Assembly (NCBI RefSeq): GCF_041296385.1
Contig: NC_091023.1
Location: forward strand, 26,909,924 to 26,973,923
From: Aphelocoma coerulescens
Lineage: Eukaryota; Chordata; Aves; Passeriformes; Corvidae
Direction: 5' to 3'
Length of the DNA stretch: 64,000 bases
The first letter of the stretch is position 1, and every line of letters starts with the position of its first letter. A model generated the notes under the pieces. The model saw only the letters and a list, made by a program, of their open reading frames with translations. It did no database searches and was not told where the DNA came from. Positions 52,973 to 64,000 of this stretch are shown one piece after another. The translations under genes were made by a program, and so were the position numbers.

Positions 52973-55834
52973 TAACGGGTTGTTCATAATGATATGGCTT
53001 AATCTAGGTGAAGCTTCTTTGGTGTTTTCCTAAGAGGCAGAAGGAAATCCCGTCTGAGAATGAATGACACAGATGACTATCTGTTAAAAGGCAAATAGGA
53101 CTTTTCTTCTTTTTTTTCCCTAGCATCTTCTTGTTTCAACTCTGTATTTTTGTGCTGTCCATTTATTTACTGTGAGTGGGAAGAATGCTAGTAGTACTAC
53201 TAACAGTCATAGTACTTCACCTTACAGTGTAGCATATGCTATCTGTTCCTTCTTCATACCTTTCTTTCTTCCTGATACTTTTGAATGAGGTTTCCTATTT
53301 GTTGTTTATGGACTTCAAAAGCCATAAAGTGGAATTTGAGGAACAGTATATATTTAATGTAGTGCTTGTCTGCTCTAGTCTCTTTTGTTATTGTTGAGAA
53401 TTTATTTATAAATTAAGACATTCATCTGAGGTTACCTTTTGTGGTCATGGGAGACTAGTAATACCTAAATTTAGAAAGTTTTTTCCTTTCATTAAAGCAC
53501 TCAGAGATGCAAAATTATTTGTAAGGAATAAAAATGCAAATTACCTTTATTGATAGCAAAATGGTATTCTTAGCAAAATTGGTTCATGTTCTGTGTCACT
53601 GTACAACATCAAGCTTTTTCTATTCACTTCCTGCCTTCCCCCCATTTACTCCTCTGCTGTAATGTCCAAGTTTTTTGGCAGTTGGAAACTGAAACAAATT
53701 CTGCACTTGAAAGAAACAAAATTATAGTTTAGCTTTGGACTTGGACATCTGTCACCACCAATAGTAAAGGAAAGGTACTAGCCTGGACATCAGGGCAGTG
53801 ATATTGACAGTATGAAGACAAAAGCTATTTATTTAATACATGAAAGAAATTAAGTATGAGTAAGAGTATAGAGAAATTGCCGTGAAACAATTTTTTCTTG
53901 AATCACAATGCATCTTCAGAAATATGGTCTATGTATGTACTGCATTGACCCGTTCAGTTGGAAGGGATCTACACTACCATAATGCCATCGAGTCTGACTG
54001 CTGCTTTTTTTTTTTTTTTAACAATTCTCTGAATACTTGTGGAAACTGCAAGAGAATTTTAATCTGTGAAAATAATGAATGAGGTATAATGAATTCATCA
54101 TATTGTGGCAAGCAGTTCTAAGAAAATAAGCTAAGCATTGTTAACACCGAGTCATCTACAGTCTATAGTTATACCTAACAACCCTGGGCCAAATATAATT
54201 GCAGCCTTTATACACCACTGAACAGCATCATCCTGCTGGTAGCCATCCTGTGAGGGTAACCATCCCAAGGGGCAGTGGTTGACTGTGTGTATTTGACGGA
54301 GGAGCAGTGGGCCCACATGACCCTTTACGACTTGAATAATCAGTGCCGAATGAGATTCAGTCATGCATTAGCATTCCTTGTAGTGCAGTAGCAGCAATAA
54401 TAGGATTTAAGAAGCAGAAATACCAGTGGAGTAACCAGTTTTTCAAATTCTGTGGATTTATTGTAGAACTGTAGCTTGGAGGTCTGCATTCCTTCTCTGA
54501 GAGGTGTAATACCACAGTGCAAGGCAGGAATATTTATCCAACCATAGATTACTTTCTCCCTCTGCCCCCCCCCCCGACCTCCCCCCCTTTAAAATTTTGT
54601 TTGTTTAAATACAATCATAGATGCAGAATTCTCACCTTTAGGAAGAAATACGAACTTTTAATGTGAGAATATCACAAGTATACAGATGTTTCTCTATGGC
54701 TTAGGCTTTTTAATATTTTCCAATGTAAAATACAGTATCCTTTGTATGAGATACTGCAGAAATCATAGAAGTACTGCAATTCACTTTTCCTGTGCTGGAC
54801 TGATGAGAGAAGAGTGAAAGTAGTACACTTCAGTCTTTCTTGACTACAGCAAAAATAGAATGGAATACACTTCTGTATGTTTGGGCTACATCTTTCCTCC
54901 AGACCATGTTGTTCTCATACAGTGAGATTAATATTAGAACAGTTTGCCATATATAGCTTGCCAGGAATGTTCATCTTGCAGTGACAAATACATAATTTGT
55001 TGCTCTTTTGCTTACTACCATAGATTGGAGAAACAAAACTTGTTTGGCTTTTATCTTGCAGCTTGATGTCTCTAAGTGTGTGTAGGCATCAGAGGTTCTT
55101 AGAATCTGAAATGAGTCCTTAGAAGAATTCTTAGACAACTTGCAGTATGTGGGTGACATGACAAGGAGAGCCCACTGCACGAGACTTATCAGAGACAGGA
55201 CATTATTACAGTTTATGTAGATTTAAGTATCTATTCTCTGAGAACTAGTAGGACTGTACCTCTAGATAGATAAAACATGCTGGAAAAATGCAGAACACAA
55301 ACTTGGCATTTCATAGATCCTTATATTTAATGTTACATCCAAAGTATAAGTAGTAACAGCTACACTATCGATTTGCATTCAGCAAAGTTTCTTCTTTACC
55401 TAACATGGTGATTATTGTATACACTAATGAAAGCATACGTGGGCTTTCTTAACAGTTCAGTTTACTGTTAAGTAACTGCCTGTGTCCGGCTGATTTAGAT
55501 TTTGCCATCAGGTACGGAGGCAGTTAGTATATGCAGTGTTTGTTTCAGAATTAAAATAACAGGATTGTTTTGATATCTCCTAGATTCCTGACAAACTCTG
55601 TTTTTAAAGCATTTACCTGAAGTTCCTGCTTGTTATGAACATATAACCCGAAGTTCCCAAAGCTATCTTTATAGCAGGATACTTAAAGAGTAAGACATTA
55701 GTTTGGAAGTAATTAATCTGCAAGCAACATTTGTTCAAGAGGTGATGGTACAATATCTGCTTTGTGATTCCGTGTGCACTATTACTATGTTTTGAAGGGA
55801 GGTTATTTAACTTGTTCATTTCTGCTACTAATAG
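52973..55834. other. Fossil HLTF intron
   Basis: Mostly AT-rich. Near 53,950-54,015 the phrase 'ttcagttggaagggatctac' resembles a minus-strand CR1 or SINE 3' tail. An 11-C run and a 7-C run lie at 54,565-54,587. Nothing else is recognised. Confidence 0.4.
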
Positions 55835-55914
55835 CTTGGAACCCCACTGCAGAAGACCAGTGTTTTGACAGGTGTTGCAGGCTGGGTCAGAAGCATAATG
55901 CTGTTATTACTAAG
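55835..55914 (+). pseudogene. HLTF: HLTF relic 5: helicase motif VI
   Basis: Following an acceptor (ctactaatag) the frame reads (A)WNPTAEDQCFDRCCRLGQ and then KHNAVITK (human AWNPAAEDQCFDRCHRLGQ..). The conserved His of the HRLGQ motif is Cys (codon 55,876-55,878). Downstream the frame soon meets TGA, and the expected FIVKDSVEE text is not there. Confidence 0.9.
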
Positions 55915-58900
55915 GGGAATTGAAAGATGATCCCAACAGTTTTCTGGTTATGAATAAATAATTATTTTCCAGGAAGCTTTACTGTGTTTTAAAAATAGTG
56001 CCATCACGGTCTCACCAGTAAAAATAAATTGTGGAGTGACTGTTGAAGTGTGTTTTGGATTGTCAGATTTTAATATTAGAAATTAAATGTCTCTGTTGAG
56101 CCATTTGGAATGACTCAAATGGGGTAGCGCAGCTGTTGGTTAGCCTGGCTATTACAGCTCATTATGGTGGAGATATGTAGAACACTTTTGTTATTGTCGT
56201 AGCAACTTGTTTAGCTGTGTAAGTGCTGCTAGCCTGCCTCATTAATATTCATCACAGAAATTGAAGACAGGTTCTCTTCTAATAAAAGTAGCAAAGAAGA
56301 GATAGAAATCCTTCCAATAAATGTTTAAAACACAAAAAGCACAAAAAAATTAAAATACCAAATCTTTTTGTCCAACTGCTTTACATCCCTTTTCTTCGTG
56401 TTTACAAAGTAATAGCTAAATAATGTAACTGTACTTAGGCTACTCAGCTCCCTCGCATTTATTTTCCAAAATACCTACATTTCTCATCCTAAACTTTTAT
56501 TTAGAGAAAAATAACATCTTCATTTCAGTGCTTTGGGGTCTAACGAAATTAAGGCTGTGATTGATTTATACCTTGATCCTGTGTTATTTTGCATAAACAT
56601 ATTTAATATTTTGGATAATACTTCTCTTCAAGTTACGCATCCCCAAAAAAAAATTTTTCAGTTTTGCTGTCTTCGCGTCCAAAATATAAATGCTTCAAAT
56701 AAATGGTAAAAAACTAATTTGCTCCTAAATGTTAATTTAGAAGCACACAAACTCCTGAAATTTTTCCAGTGTTCATTTCTTCAAAAGGTTGCTTGTTAGT
56801 ACAATGCTTAAGAACACACAAAAACCCCTCAAAACCAAAATGCGTATTCCTGCATTCTAACTTGCACATATTTAATCTCATTTTAGAGGTGAAAAGGTAG
56901 TAAAAGGTAAATAATGTGTCTTCTCCTTCAGACAAAACCCTCTATAAATGAATTAGTTTCATGTTTCTATCTTAGTATTGCCTGATAAACAAACAGATCA
57001 TCTGGACTGATTGTTTCAGAAAAGGTGGTGAGTGACACTTTGTAAGGAATTCTTATTTTTGCAGGCTATGTCCAAAGATGGAATTTAATTCAAAATTTTA
57101 AAGTATTTTTACTATTTCTGAATAGTACACAGGTGTAGGAGGGAGTTCCTCTGTTGATTACTCCCCAGGAATTTGTAAAAAGGAAGTGCTTAAATTTGCG
57201 AAACACTTTCTTTTAATGTTTTACTTAACAGAACTCCAATGATTTTGTAAAAGTAAAGGGTTTTTTTTATAAAATACTATAATCATAGGCATGTATTGAC
57301 AGCATGCTATCTAGCAATTTCAGTAGACACTTTGAACAATAAGACTGTGCTATATGCAAAGTAGACTCTAATCCACTCATGTGTCAGTGAATGAGTTAGT
57401 CCTTGTAAAATAAATTAAAACAAACAAATTATTTAATAGCTGCCAGCTTTCTAACAGTTTTCCTGTACTGCTTTTCCTGTAGTGGAAAAATGGCATGTTT
57501 TTCACTGCCATACATATGTCTTAATGGAATGCTGATCTGCATGCTGCTTGATTTACGGAGGAAGACTTTGGTAAACTACACTTGTTCATGTCCCACCAAG
57601 TAAAAAACAGCACTGAAGAATCTCAGTTGAGTATTAGTTGAATATTCTTGTCTGTTCCTTTCTTTCCATTTGATTGTGGTCTTCTGATATGTGTTCACCT
57701 AACATCCTGCTCCCTTCACTATGATGCTCAGACTTTGAACTGGAGGCAGAGATTGCTATATTTAGGTCCTGTCTAGATTTGGGAAGTGTACTTGGCAGCA
57801 GAGAAATGGAGTCTGCAAAGCTTGTAAAGCCTTTCACCTCTTAAGTCTGAGAATATCAGCCTGCTGATTATAAGATGAATTGCAAACATAAGTAATGGAA
57901 AAGGACTGAGAAATAGAGGGAAGATGTCTACTATTTGGAGAAAGTGAGCCAATGAAAGGAGTGAGAAAGGAATTAAAAACAAGCAAACTAACAAACTGAT
58001 GCAGTTTTTGGAGAGCCAGCACCTTAGCTATGGAGAGAGGCATACTTTAAGTCTGTTAGAGAAAGAATTACAAGGACACGAACAATGGAAGACAGCATGA
58101 ACCCCAGTATCTGATTGTCACTGGAAAGTTGAAAAAGAGCAAGAAAACAGAGCTAAACCTGACTGAAGTTGGGTTTTGAGTGGGGTTTTTTTGGGTTGTT
58201 TTTTTTTTCGTTTGGTTGTTTTTTTTGGGTTTTTTTTGCACAGAGTTTATGTGAGTTAAACTTTTTTTGTGTTTTTCTGGTTCAGATTGTGATATTAAGC
58301 GATAAGATGGAAAAATAATTTGCGATTATAAAGGACAGATTTGGGGTTTTTTTGTTATTTCCATTTTCCAAGTAAAAATTTCACAGGCAAGAGAACCATT
58401 TCTACAACTAGTCAAGCTATATCATTACTTGTGTGAAAATATGGTGATACTTTGCAAAATGGCTTAGTATGATTATGAAAACAACTGAAAACAGTTACTA
58501 GTATTTTTTTGTCTATTAGATGATGATTTCCATGTTCCAAAGCCATATAAAACTTACTGAAGGTAATACTACACTGCATGGTCTCTCCTAAGAAAGCCAT
58601 TAATGTATCTGAGAGAAAAGAGGTAAAAGCTGAGCACAGAAAAGTCCTGTCTGATTTGATGGAGCTGTTCAGTAAGTCGGGTGGTTAAACACCTTGGTGT
58701 TCTGGCTGTTTGGCCTTTTTTTTCTGCTTTTCATGATCTGTAAGTAGTCTTTGGCTTTTGGCATTCTCTTTCGTGGAGTTTGAACAGCATGTTCTAGAAG
58801 TGAGCTTTTGGAATTATTTTTAATTCCAAAGATTGAGTTAGTAGTCTATCATTCTGGTTTTGGTTGGGTTTTGTTTGTTTGGGGGTTTTTGGTTTTGTTT

Positions 58901-60811
58901 TTTGTTTCTTTCCCCCCACCCCCCATACATAAAATAAAGATGTATATGGAAAAAATGCTTCTTAAGCTTTTAAGGGTTGCTGAGTTGTCACCATTTAAGG
59001 AACACCTTAGATTACAGGCTTCATAAAGGCAAATGAAGTTCCAATATTTGAGTTGCAATCTCAGCAGTGCTGTGATTCTTCTGAATAATGATGTTTAGAG
59101 TATAGTGCTGCTTTGAGTACCTTCAGATTAGAGTAGAAAACTGCCTATGTATCAAGTGATGCTATTGCAAGGAATAAAAAGGGATCTCTGGTTTTCTGCA
59201 AAAGCTGCCTGCAGCAATTGTGAAGGAAATAGTGGCAAATAATGACATAAAAGGTCATTTTATTGAAAATAAGCTGCATAGAATTTGGTATAGATGTCAT
59301 ACCTTTTGCTTTCCTGAGGCTGTGATCGTATATACTTGATCATAGTATGAGTTACAGAGGCTACGACAGAATGATTTTCACAGGTTATCTTTCTTCACTA
59401 GCTGTATTTGTTAACCAAAAACATGCCGGTTTTCATCTTATTCAGCATCTCTCCTTATCTTATTGTATTAACGTAACAAAACTTACATGCTAAACCAAAT
59501 TTTCAGGCAGGTAATAAGTATCATACTTTTATATTTGGTTCTCTCCAACTAAGCTTAAAAAGAAGTAACGTGCCTATTCTCAAGTATGAATACAGACAAG
59601 GGGAAGAAAATTTAGACTGTTTAGCTTAAAGAGAGTATTTTACCATTTTCCATAGAGTATTCTGTGAGTATGCAGAACTCTCCAGTATTTGTTTGATAAA
59701 GTATACTTTTGTCATTATAGACTGTAACTAGTAATCCCTCCTGCTTTCACACAACTTCAAATTTATCTGTTAAAAAAAAAAAAACAAACAAAAAACAAAA
59801 ACACAGCAAAAGAAAAACCCATACAGGAAAGGGCTAGTTACAACTGGGAGATACTATGTTCTTTTAAGTAGCTACAAGCTACCCTGGTTTGGACCTCATC
59901 TTTTAGCATTTTTCCTAAATGGTGACCAACTAAATCTTAGAGCAATTAAGTAGTGAAAACAGTTAACACGGACTAACCCTTATACTCATATTATGTCTTC
60001 TGCTTTACCAGCAAATGGTGATAGCTTGTTGATTGTTTATTTTATCTCTAGGCTAAAGCTTTAGCACCATCACTAGATTCCAGCCAAAATCCTCCTTTAT
60101 TAGGAAATAATGAAGTAATATTTTCTTAGTGTTTCTGGATTAGTACAGGGTATAGCTGTCAAAGAACACTACTTTTGTTCTGTTTAGACTTTTGGCTGAA
60201 GGACAGATCTACACCTTAGTACAGATAACAGCCAATCTCTGTCTGTCATCAGCATGCTTTATTTTTACTGTTTTTCCATGTGTCTTGGAATACATGTAGC
60301 CTGAGTGTGGCAAAAAAAGCACTTTCTTTTACTCTCTTTACACATGGAAAGAGTAGTTTTCCTTATTGAGGTAGGTGCAGTTAAGTTACTTAAGCAGCTA
60401 TGTAATCCTTCTTTGCCAAAGTAGTATCACTGTTGTGTTTAAGACTAAGTTCAGCATACAGGGCTCATATTAGGGATGATGTTTCTTTAGTCATTTGAAA
60501 GAAAGATATCTTCTTCCCAAACTTCAAGTTACTAATGCAAGCAGCTTCAGCAGGCACTTCCTCCAGTGCCCTGTCCTCTATTTATGGCAAGCTAATAAAG
60601 GGATTGACCCTAAACAGCTCCCTGGCAAATTACTAAGTACTTCTAAATAATTACAAACTAAAAGCTGGACATTTTCTAATGAGAGCTTGAGTAGCATTAG
60701 CAAAGCTTAAGGGTTATTTATACCTGTTAAATATTTTAGTTAGACTACTTTGGAGCTCCCTTTTTCTTAATTGCTCAAGAGTTTAGGGAAGACAGAAATG
60801 CATGACAACTT
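55915..60811. other. HLTF/GYG1 spacer
   Basis: About 4.9 kb of AT-rich DNA between the last HLTF relic and the GYG1 3' end. The final HLTF exon would be expected here, but I could not recognise it. T-rich (58,180-58,245) and A-rich (59,769-59,810) simple stretches are present. No other gene is seen. Confidence 0.45.
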
Positions 60812-60817
60812 TTTATT
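60812..60817 (-). promoter_or_regulatory. GYG1: Probable GYG1 polyadenylation signal (AATAAA)
   Basis: Plus-strand tttatt at 60,812-60,817 is AATAAA on the minus strand, about 610 nt past the GYG1 stop codon. It is the best candidate seen; other signals were not excluded. Confidence 0.45.
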
Positions 60818-61427
60818 TTTGTATCAAGTGCAACATTGCAAGGAACAGATAAAACTCAGTTTACTAGTCCCATAGTATACAGAACTGAAAAACGCATTCT
60901 GCCATGCTGCAGGCACTGTGCGTAAGAACCTGGTCAAAATTTCAGTGCAATTGTGACTGGAAGAGCAAAGCAGTGCTATTACTGTTACAACTGTATGTAT
61001 CCCAGTGTCATTAATACATTTATGGTAAAGCAGAATGGCTACCACTCCAGTGTATGAGCAATCCCATGAATTAGATTTTACATCTAGAACAGCAAGCAAA
61101 GGAATCAATGCTAATCACCTTAATGAGGTGAGGTAACAAACCCAGTTTAAAGAATATGTTGAGCCAATTGATCAAAACAGAAGAAATTTTAAGCTGAAAA
61201 TACCTGGTTTTATCTAGTAGGGAGAATTGGAAATTGGGCAGTAATAGGTGGCCCAAGGATTCTGCTTCCTAGCTTTTGCTCAGTCTTCATCTGTAGCACT
61301 GCAGAGGCCTTCAGCCAAGAAGTTTTTCCTCAAGCTACTAGCAAGTGTAACTGACCACCATCTATACCTTTCTAGCTGTTAGTTCTGGAACAAGTCCTTG
61401 CATCACCACTGTCTGAGACAGGCATTT

Positions 61428-62761
61428 CTACTGCAGGTAGGTATCAAGTTTCTTCTTGATGTTGTCAAAGGAATCCACTCCCATATAGTCAGCTTGGCCC
61501 TGTTCCCACCGTTCCTTGCGTTCTTCTGAAGATTCAGTTGGTAATAGTGGTGATACTGATACGTGGGACACTGCCTCTGTAACTTCTGCCTAAAAGGAAA
61601 AGCAGAGTAAAAATATACAAGTACTTTGTACAGCTAAAACGAGCAACAGGCCATAAAATGGGACAAGAAAGTAGCTGCTATCATGCACAGTAGCAAGCAG
61701 TGCCAATAGGAAGGGATTGTGCAGCTTTCCTAGCAAAATAACAAAGCAGAGTTACAGAAGTTAGCAGGGGAGGAAAAAAAAGAAAAAAAGTAAAGTTTAA
61801 GTTCTTCATACCTCTCTACAGAAGCCACAAGAGAAAGCCAGAGTATAGACCAAGCCCGATAGCTGCAAATAGTTTGTTAGAAAGATGCAAGATTACCAAG
61901 AGAAGCACATCTTAAGAGATCAGTAACTTTGGTCTTAGAAAGGCTGAGAACTTAAACTGGCCCATGTACTAAGCTAAGACTAAGAAGTCTGCAGTCATGC
62001 AGGCTACTAAATTCTGTGAATGAGAACTAGAGTTAGAAGCGTTACTTTGGTTTTAAAAAGTATTGGCATTCATCACTGCCTGTTTATGTAAGTATTGATT
62101 CTCTAGTTATCTTAGGCTTACCTAAATGTGATTCACCATGCAAGATGTGTATGTACATATTTGCATGCTGAACCGGGGTTCTTCTGCTTGAGAACCTTAT
62201 TAGCTGCAACACACTGAGAGCTGGGCCCTTCTCTGTATACATTAAAGAAATTAGTACATCAAAGAAGTTACTACAGTACAATATCTGGTGCAACATTAGC
62301 TACCTACAGAGTTTGTTTTAGGCAAGCATACAGCTATGTCCAAGACCTGTCTAGCATGCTTCTCTTTTGTAGTATTATTTATTCCAAGCTTAAAAGGACA
62401 AAACTAAAATACCCTGCGCATCCCACAAACTAAACCACACCCATGCTTTGAGATGGACAGAGGGAAGGGAAATTGATGCAATGGTAAATAACCTGTCATC
62501 CATACTTAGGCATGGATGTACAAGACTATTAGAGCACGTACCATGTTTGCCCCTGTAGTAATTTCTTTAACAATTCCGTGCTGTTCTAGTAATGGTAAAA
62601 CATCAGCTATGTAGGTATCCCACCACATGTTGAGGAATTCTGGGTGAACTATTTTAGGGTCGTCCATGTTGCCCTTTATGCTTTTTGTTCTGGAGTCATA
62701 TGTATAGTTCCATGGCTTTGTGCTTCCCAGGAAATGCACGACCTTAGTATTTGCACCAAAC
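61428..62761 (-). CDS. GYG1: Glycogenin-1, last three coding exons (partial)
   Basis: Glycogenin attaches glucose to its own tyrosine and builds the primer that glycogen synthase extends. Exons in transcript order: 62761-62542, 61862-61812, 61589-61428, phase-consistent with GT-AG borders. The first carries [12 protein letters not shown] and KPWNYTYD; the His in VVHFLG belongs to the metal/UDP-glucose site of the GT8 fold. The second is a 17-codon exon reading [17 protein letters not shown]. The last ends [20 protein letters not shown] and DTYLQ-stop, the conserved C-terminal segment that binds glycogen synthase. The catalytic DxD and autoglucosylated Tyr exons are not in the window and should lie to the right of 64,000. 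The gene is tail-to-tail with the HLTF relic. Confidence 0.95.
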
Positions 62762-64000
62762 CTGTTGGACAGAAAAATTTTAGAAGCCAGTTTGTACATG
62801 TGTCTAGAAAATGAGTTTTGACTGGCAGACATAATTTCTTCTAACCTGCTATTTCTTATTTGTCCAGAAAACAGAAATATGAATATATTTAGGAGGCTAA
62901 ATGCTAAATGATTGAACTGCCAATGCCTATTGAGACTGAAAGCATTGCAATACAACAGAAACAATGCAAACTGAATTCTACATTACACTAGTCAGAATGC
63001 AGCCAAAACCTAGTGGTCTGGGCTATTTAAATACTTACAGACAACTCAAGCCTTTAGGGTGATGTCCATAGCTCAGGAGAGAGCAGTCTCAAGCAGCCGT
63101 TGCAATCGGAACTGGTTTTAAAAGTGAAAAAGATTCTACTCCAAAGTCAGCAAGCCAGAGAGTTAAGCATTACAAGTATTATGTGGAAAAGGGTCAGTAT
63201 TAACAGTTAAACCTTTCAGTTTATAGCCCTGTAGAAATGGATCATTGGCTGCCTCTGCTGCAAGAAGACCATGTCCCTGCAAAATAATAACTTTGTGTAA
63301 CCAAGGCATTTCAGAAGACTCCTGATCTTGGTGCAGCGGGGTCTTGCTAGACTTAGCCCTTACTTAACCCTTATTTCCTAAATAACCTTAGGGCAGCCAT
63401 GCATGGGTTTGGTGGTGGGCTGGCTTGTTTTTTTGGTTTTTTTTTTCCTTTTTGAAACCATTTAAACTCCATTTTCAATATGGACTTCCAGCTTTGCCCC
63501 AACTGTTATCAGTATGTTCTTTGGTATTAAAAGTATAGCCAAGATGCACCTCTTCTCAAGTAAAGAACTTGACACTGAAAGAGACAACATTCATTTCATT
63601 CTCCTACAGTTCCAGAACTAGGTTTCAGCTTGATTCAGTTTTGTGAACAAGCAATACCAGTCTCTCTACTACCAGTGACTATCTCACCTAGTTCAGTTTA
63701 TATCACTTTAGGCTTTCTTCTCAACATAATATGACTGAAATGGAGAGTAATGTCAAAGTAGCTTGTCTAACATTTTATTAAGCAGACGCAGATCATTTTG
63801 ACCGGGACTCAGGCATTAAAGAGTTTTACATATGGAGACAATACAGGTGTGTTTCAAAAGCCATAGAATATTCAAACTGAGTATGCGTGTGGGTGGGGGT
63901 GTGGGTTTCATACTATTTTAAGGTTCTTGACTGTATTTCAATGTTCATGTTCAATGTTTTGAATATAACCGATCTTATTGCAGAATGAAGACTTATGTGT
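62762..64000 (-). other. GYG1: GYG1 intron sequence up to the window edge
   Basis: No exon matching the preceding part of glycogenin (..NLSSISIYSYLPAFK..) is recognised, so this is probably one intron. A short exon-like segment at about 63,220-63,283 is discussed under findings. Confidence 0.5.

Larger units (their letters stand above)
47571..55914 (+). pseudogene. HLTF: HLTF unitary pseudogene: relics of five 3' exons
   Basis: HLTF is a SWI/SNF-type translocase with a RING domain that polyubiquitinates PCNA and remodels stalled forks. Five segments on the plus strand match successive 3' exons in order: 47571-47753 (RING start), 50949-51071 (RING end and linker), 52495-52607, 52787-52972 (helicase C lobe) and 55835-55914 (helicase motif VI). 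They keep the ancestral exon borders with introns between, so this is a decayed gene and not a retrocopy. Lesions: lost RING cysteine, two frameshifts, an acceptor changed from AG to GG, an in-frame TGA, and a lost donor. The 5' exons (HIRAN and ATPase lobe) and the last exon were not found. The relic lies before GYG1, exactly where HLTF sits in other vertebrates, so the native gene has probably been lost here. Confidence 0.9.

Noticed and set aside
47571..55914. HLTF relic as a processed retrocopy
   Set aside because: Ancestral introns separate the exon segments, there is no poly-A tail, and the position is syntenic.

Overview
The window is nuclear DNA of a bird, probably a songbird. Coding exons are short, with GT-AG introns. 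The repeats are avian CR1 retrotransposons, a solo LTR with a 5-bp target duplication, and a SINE that joins a tRNA-Ile-like head to a CR1 tail; that SINE type is described from passerines. The gene order CP - HPS3 - (HLTF) - GYG1 matches the vertebrate synteny block of human 3q24. All protein identities come from remembered family sequences, because no search could be run.

Layout. 1-2,534: CP upstream DNA, with a plausible liver-type promoter at its 3' end. 2,535-20,676 (+): ceruloplasmin, 19 coding exons that join in frame to 1,079 residues. 22,757-41,196 (-): HPS3, 17 coding exons giving 1,007 residues, convergent with CP, starting in a CpG-rich promoter. 42,254-46,142 (-): an intact, TUBA3-like alpha-tubulin gene of 450 residues whose first exon is probably only the ATG, next to a GC-rich region with CCAAT boxes. 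47,571-55,914 (+): relics of five HLTF 3' exons, in order but full of lesions. 61,428-62,761 (-): the last three coding exons of GYG1; the rest of that gene lies beyond the right edge.

The genes do not form one system. CP is a secreted multicopper ferroxidase, HPS3 a BLOC-2 subunit for lysosome-related organelles, the tubulin a microtubule subunit, and GYG1 the primer of glycogen synthesis. HLTF would encode a DNA-damage-tolerance helicase and ubiquitin ligase, but at its syntenic position it is a wreck.

Main points of interest: (1) HLTF appears as a unitary pseudogene; (2) the domain-2 type 1 copper site of CP has the canonical Met where human CP has Leu; (3) the alpha-tubulin has Asn in place of Lys40, the acetylation site; (4) a solo ERVL-type LTR with a perfect target duplication sits in CP intron 7; (5) an unexplained open exon-like segment lies in CP intron 15.
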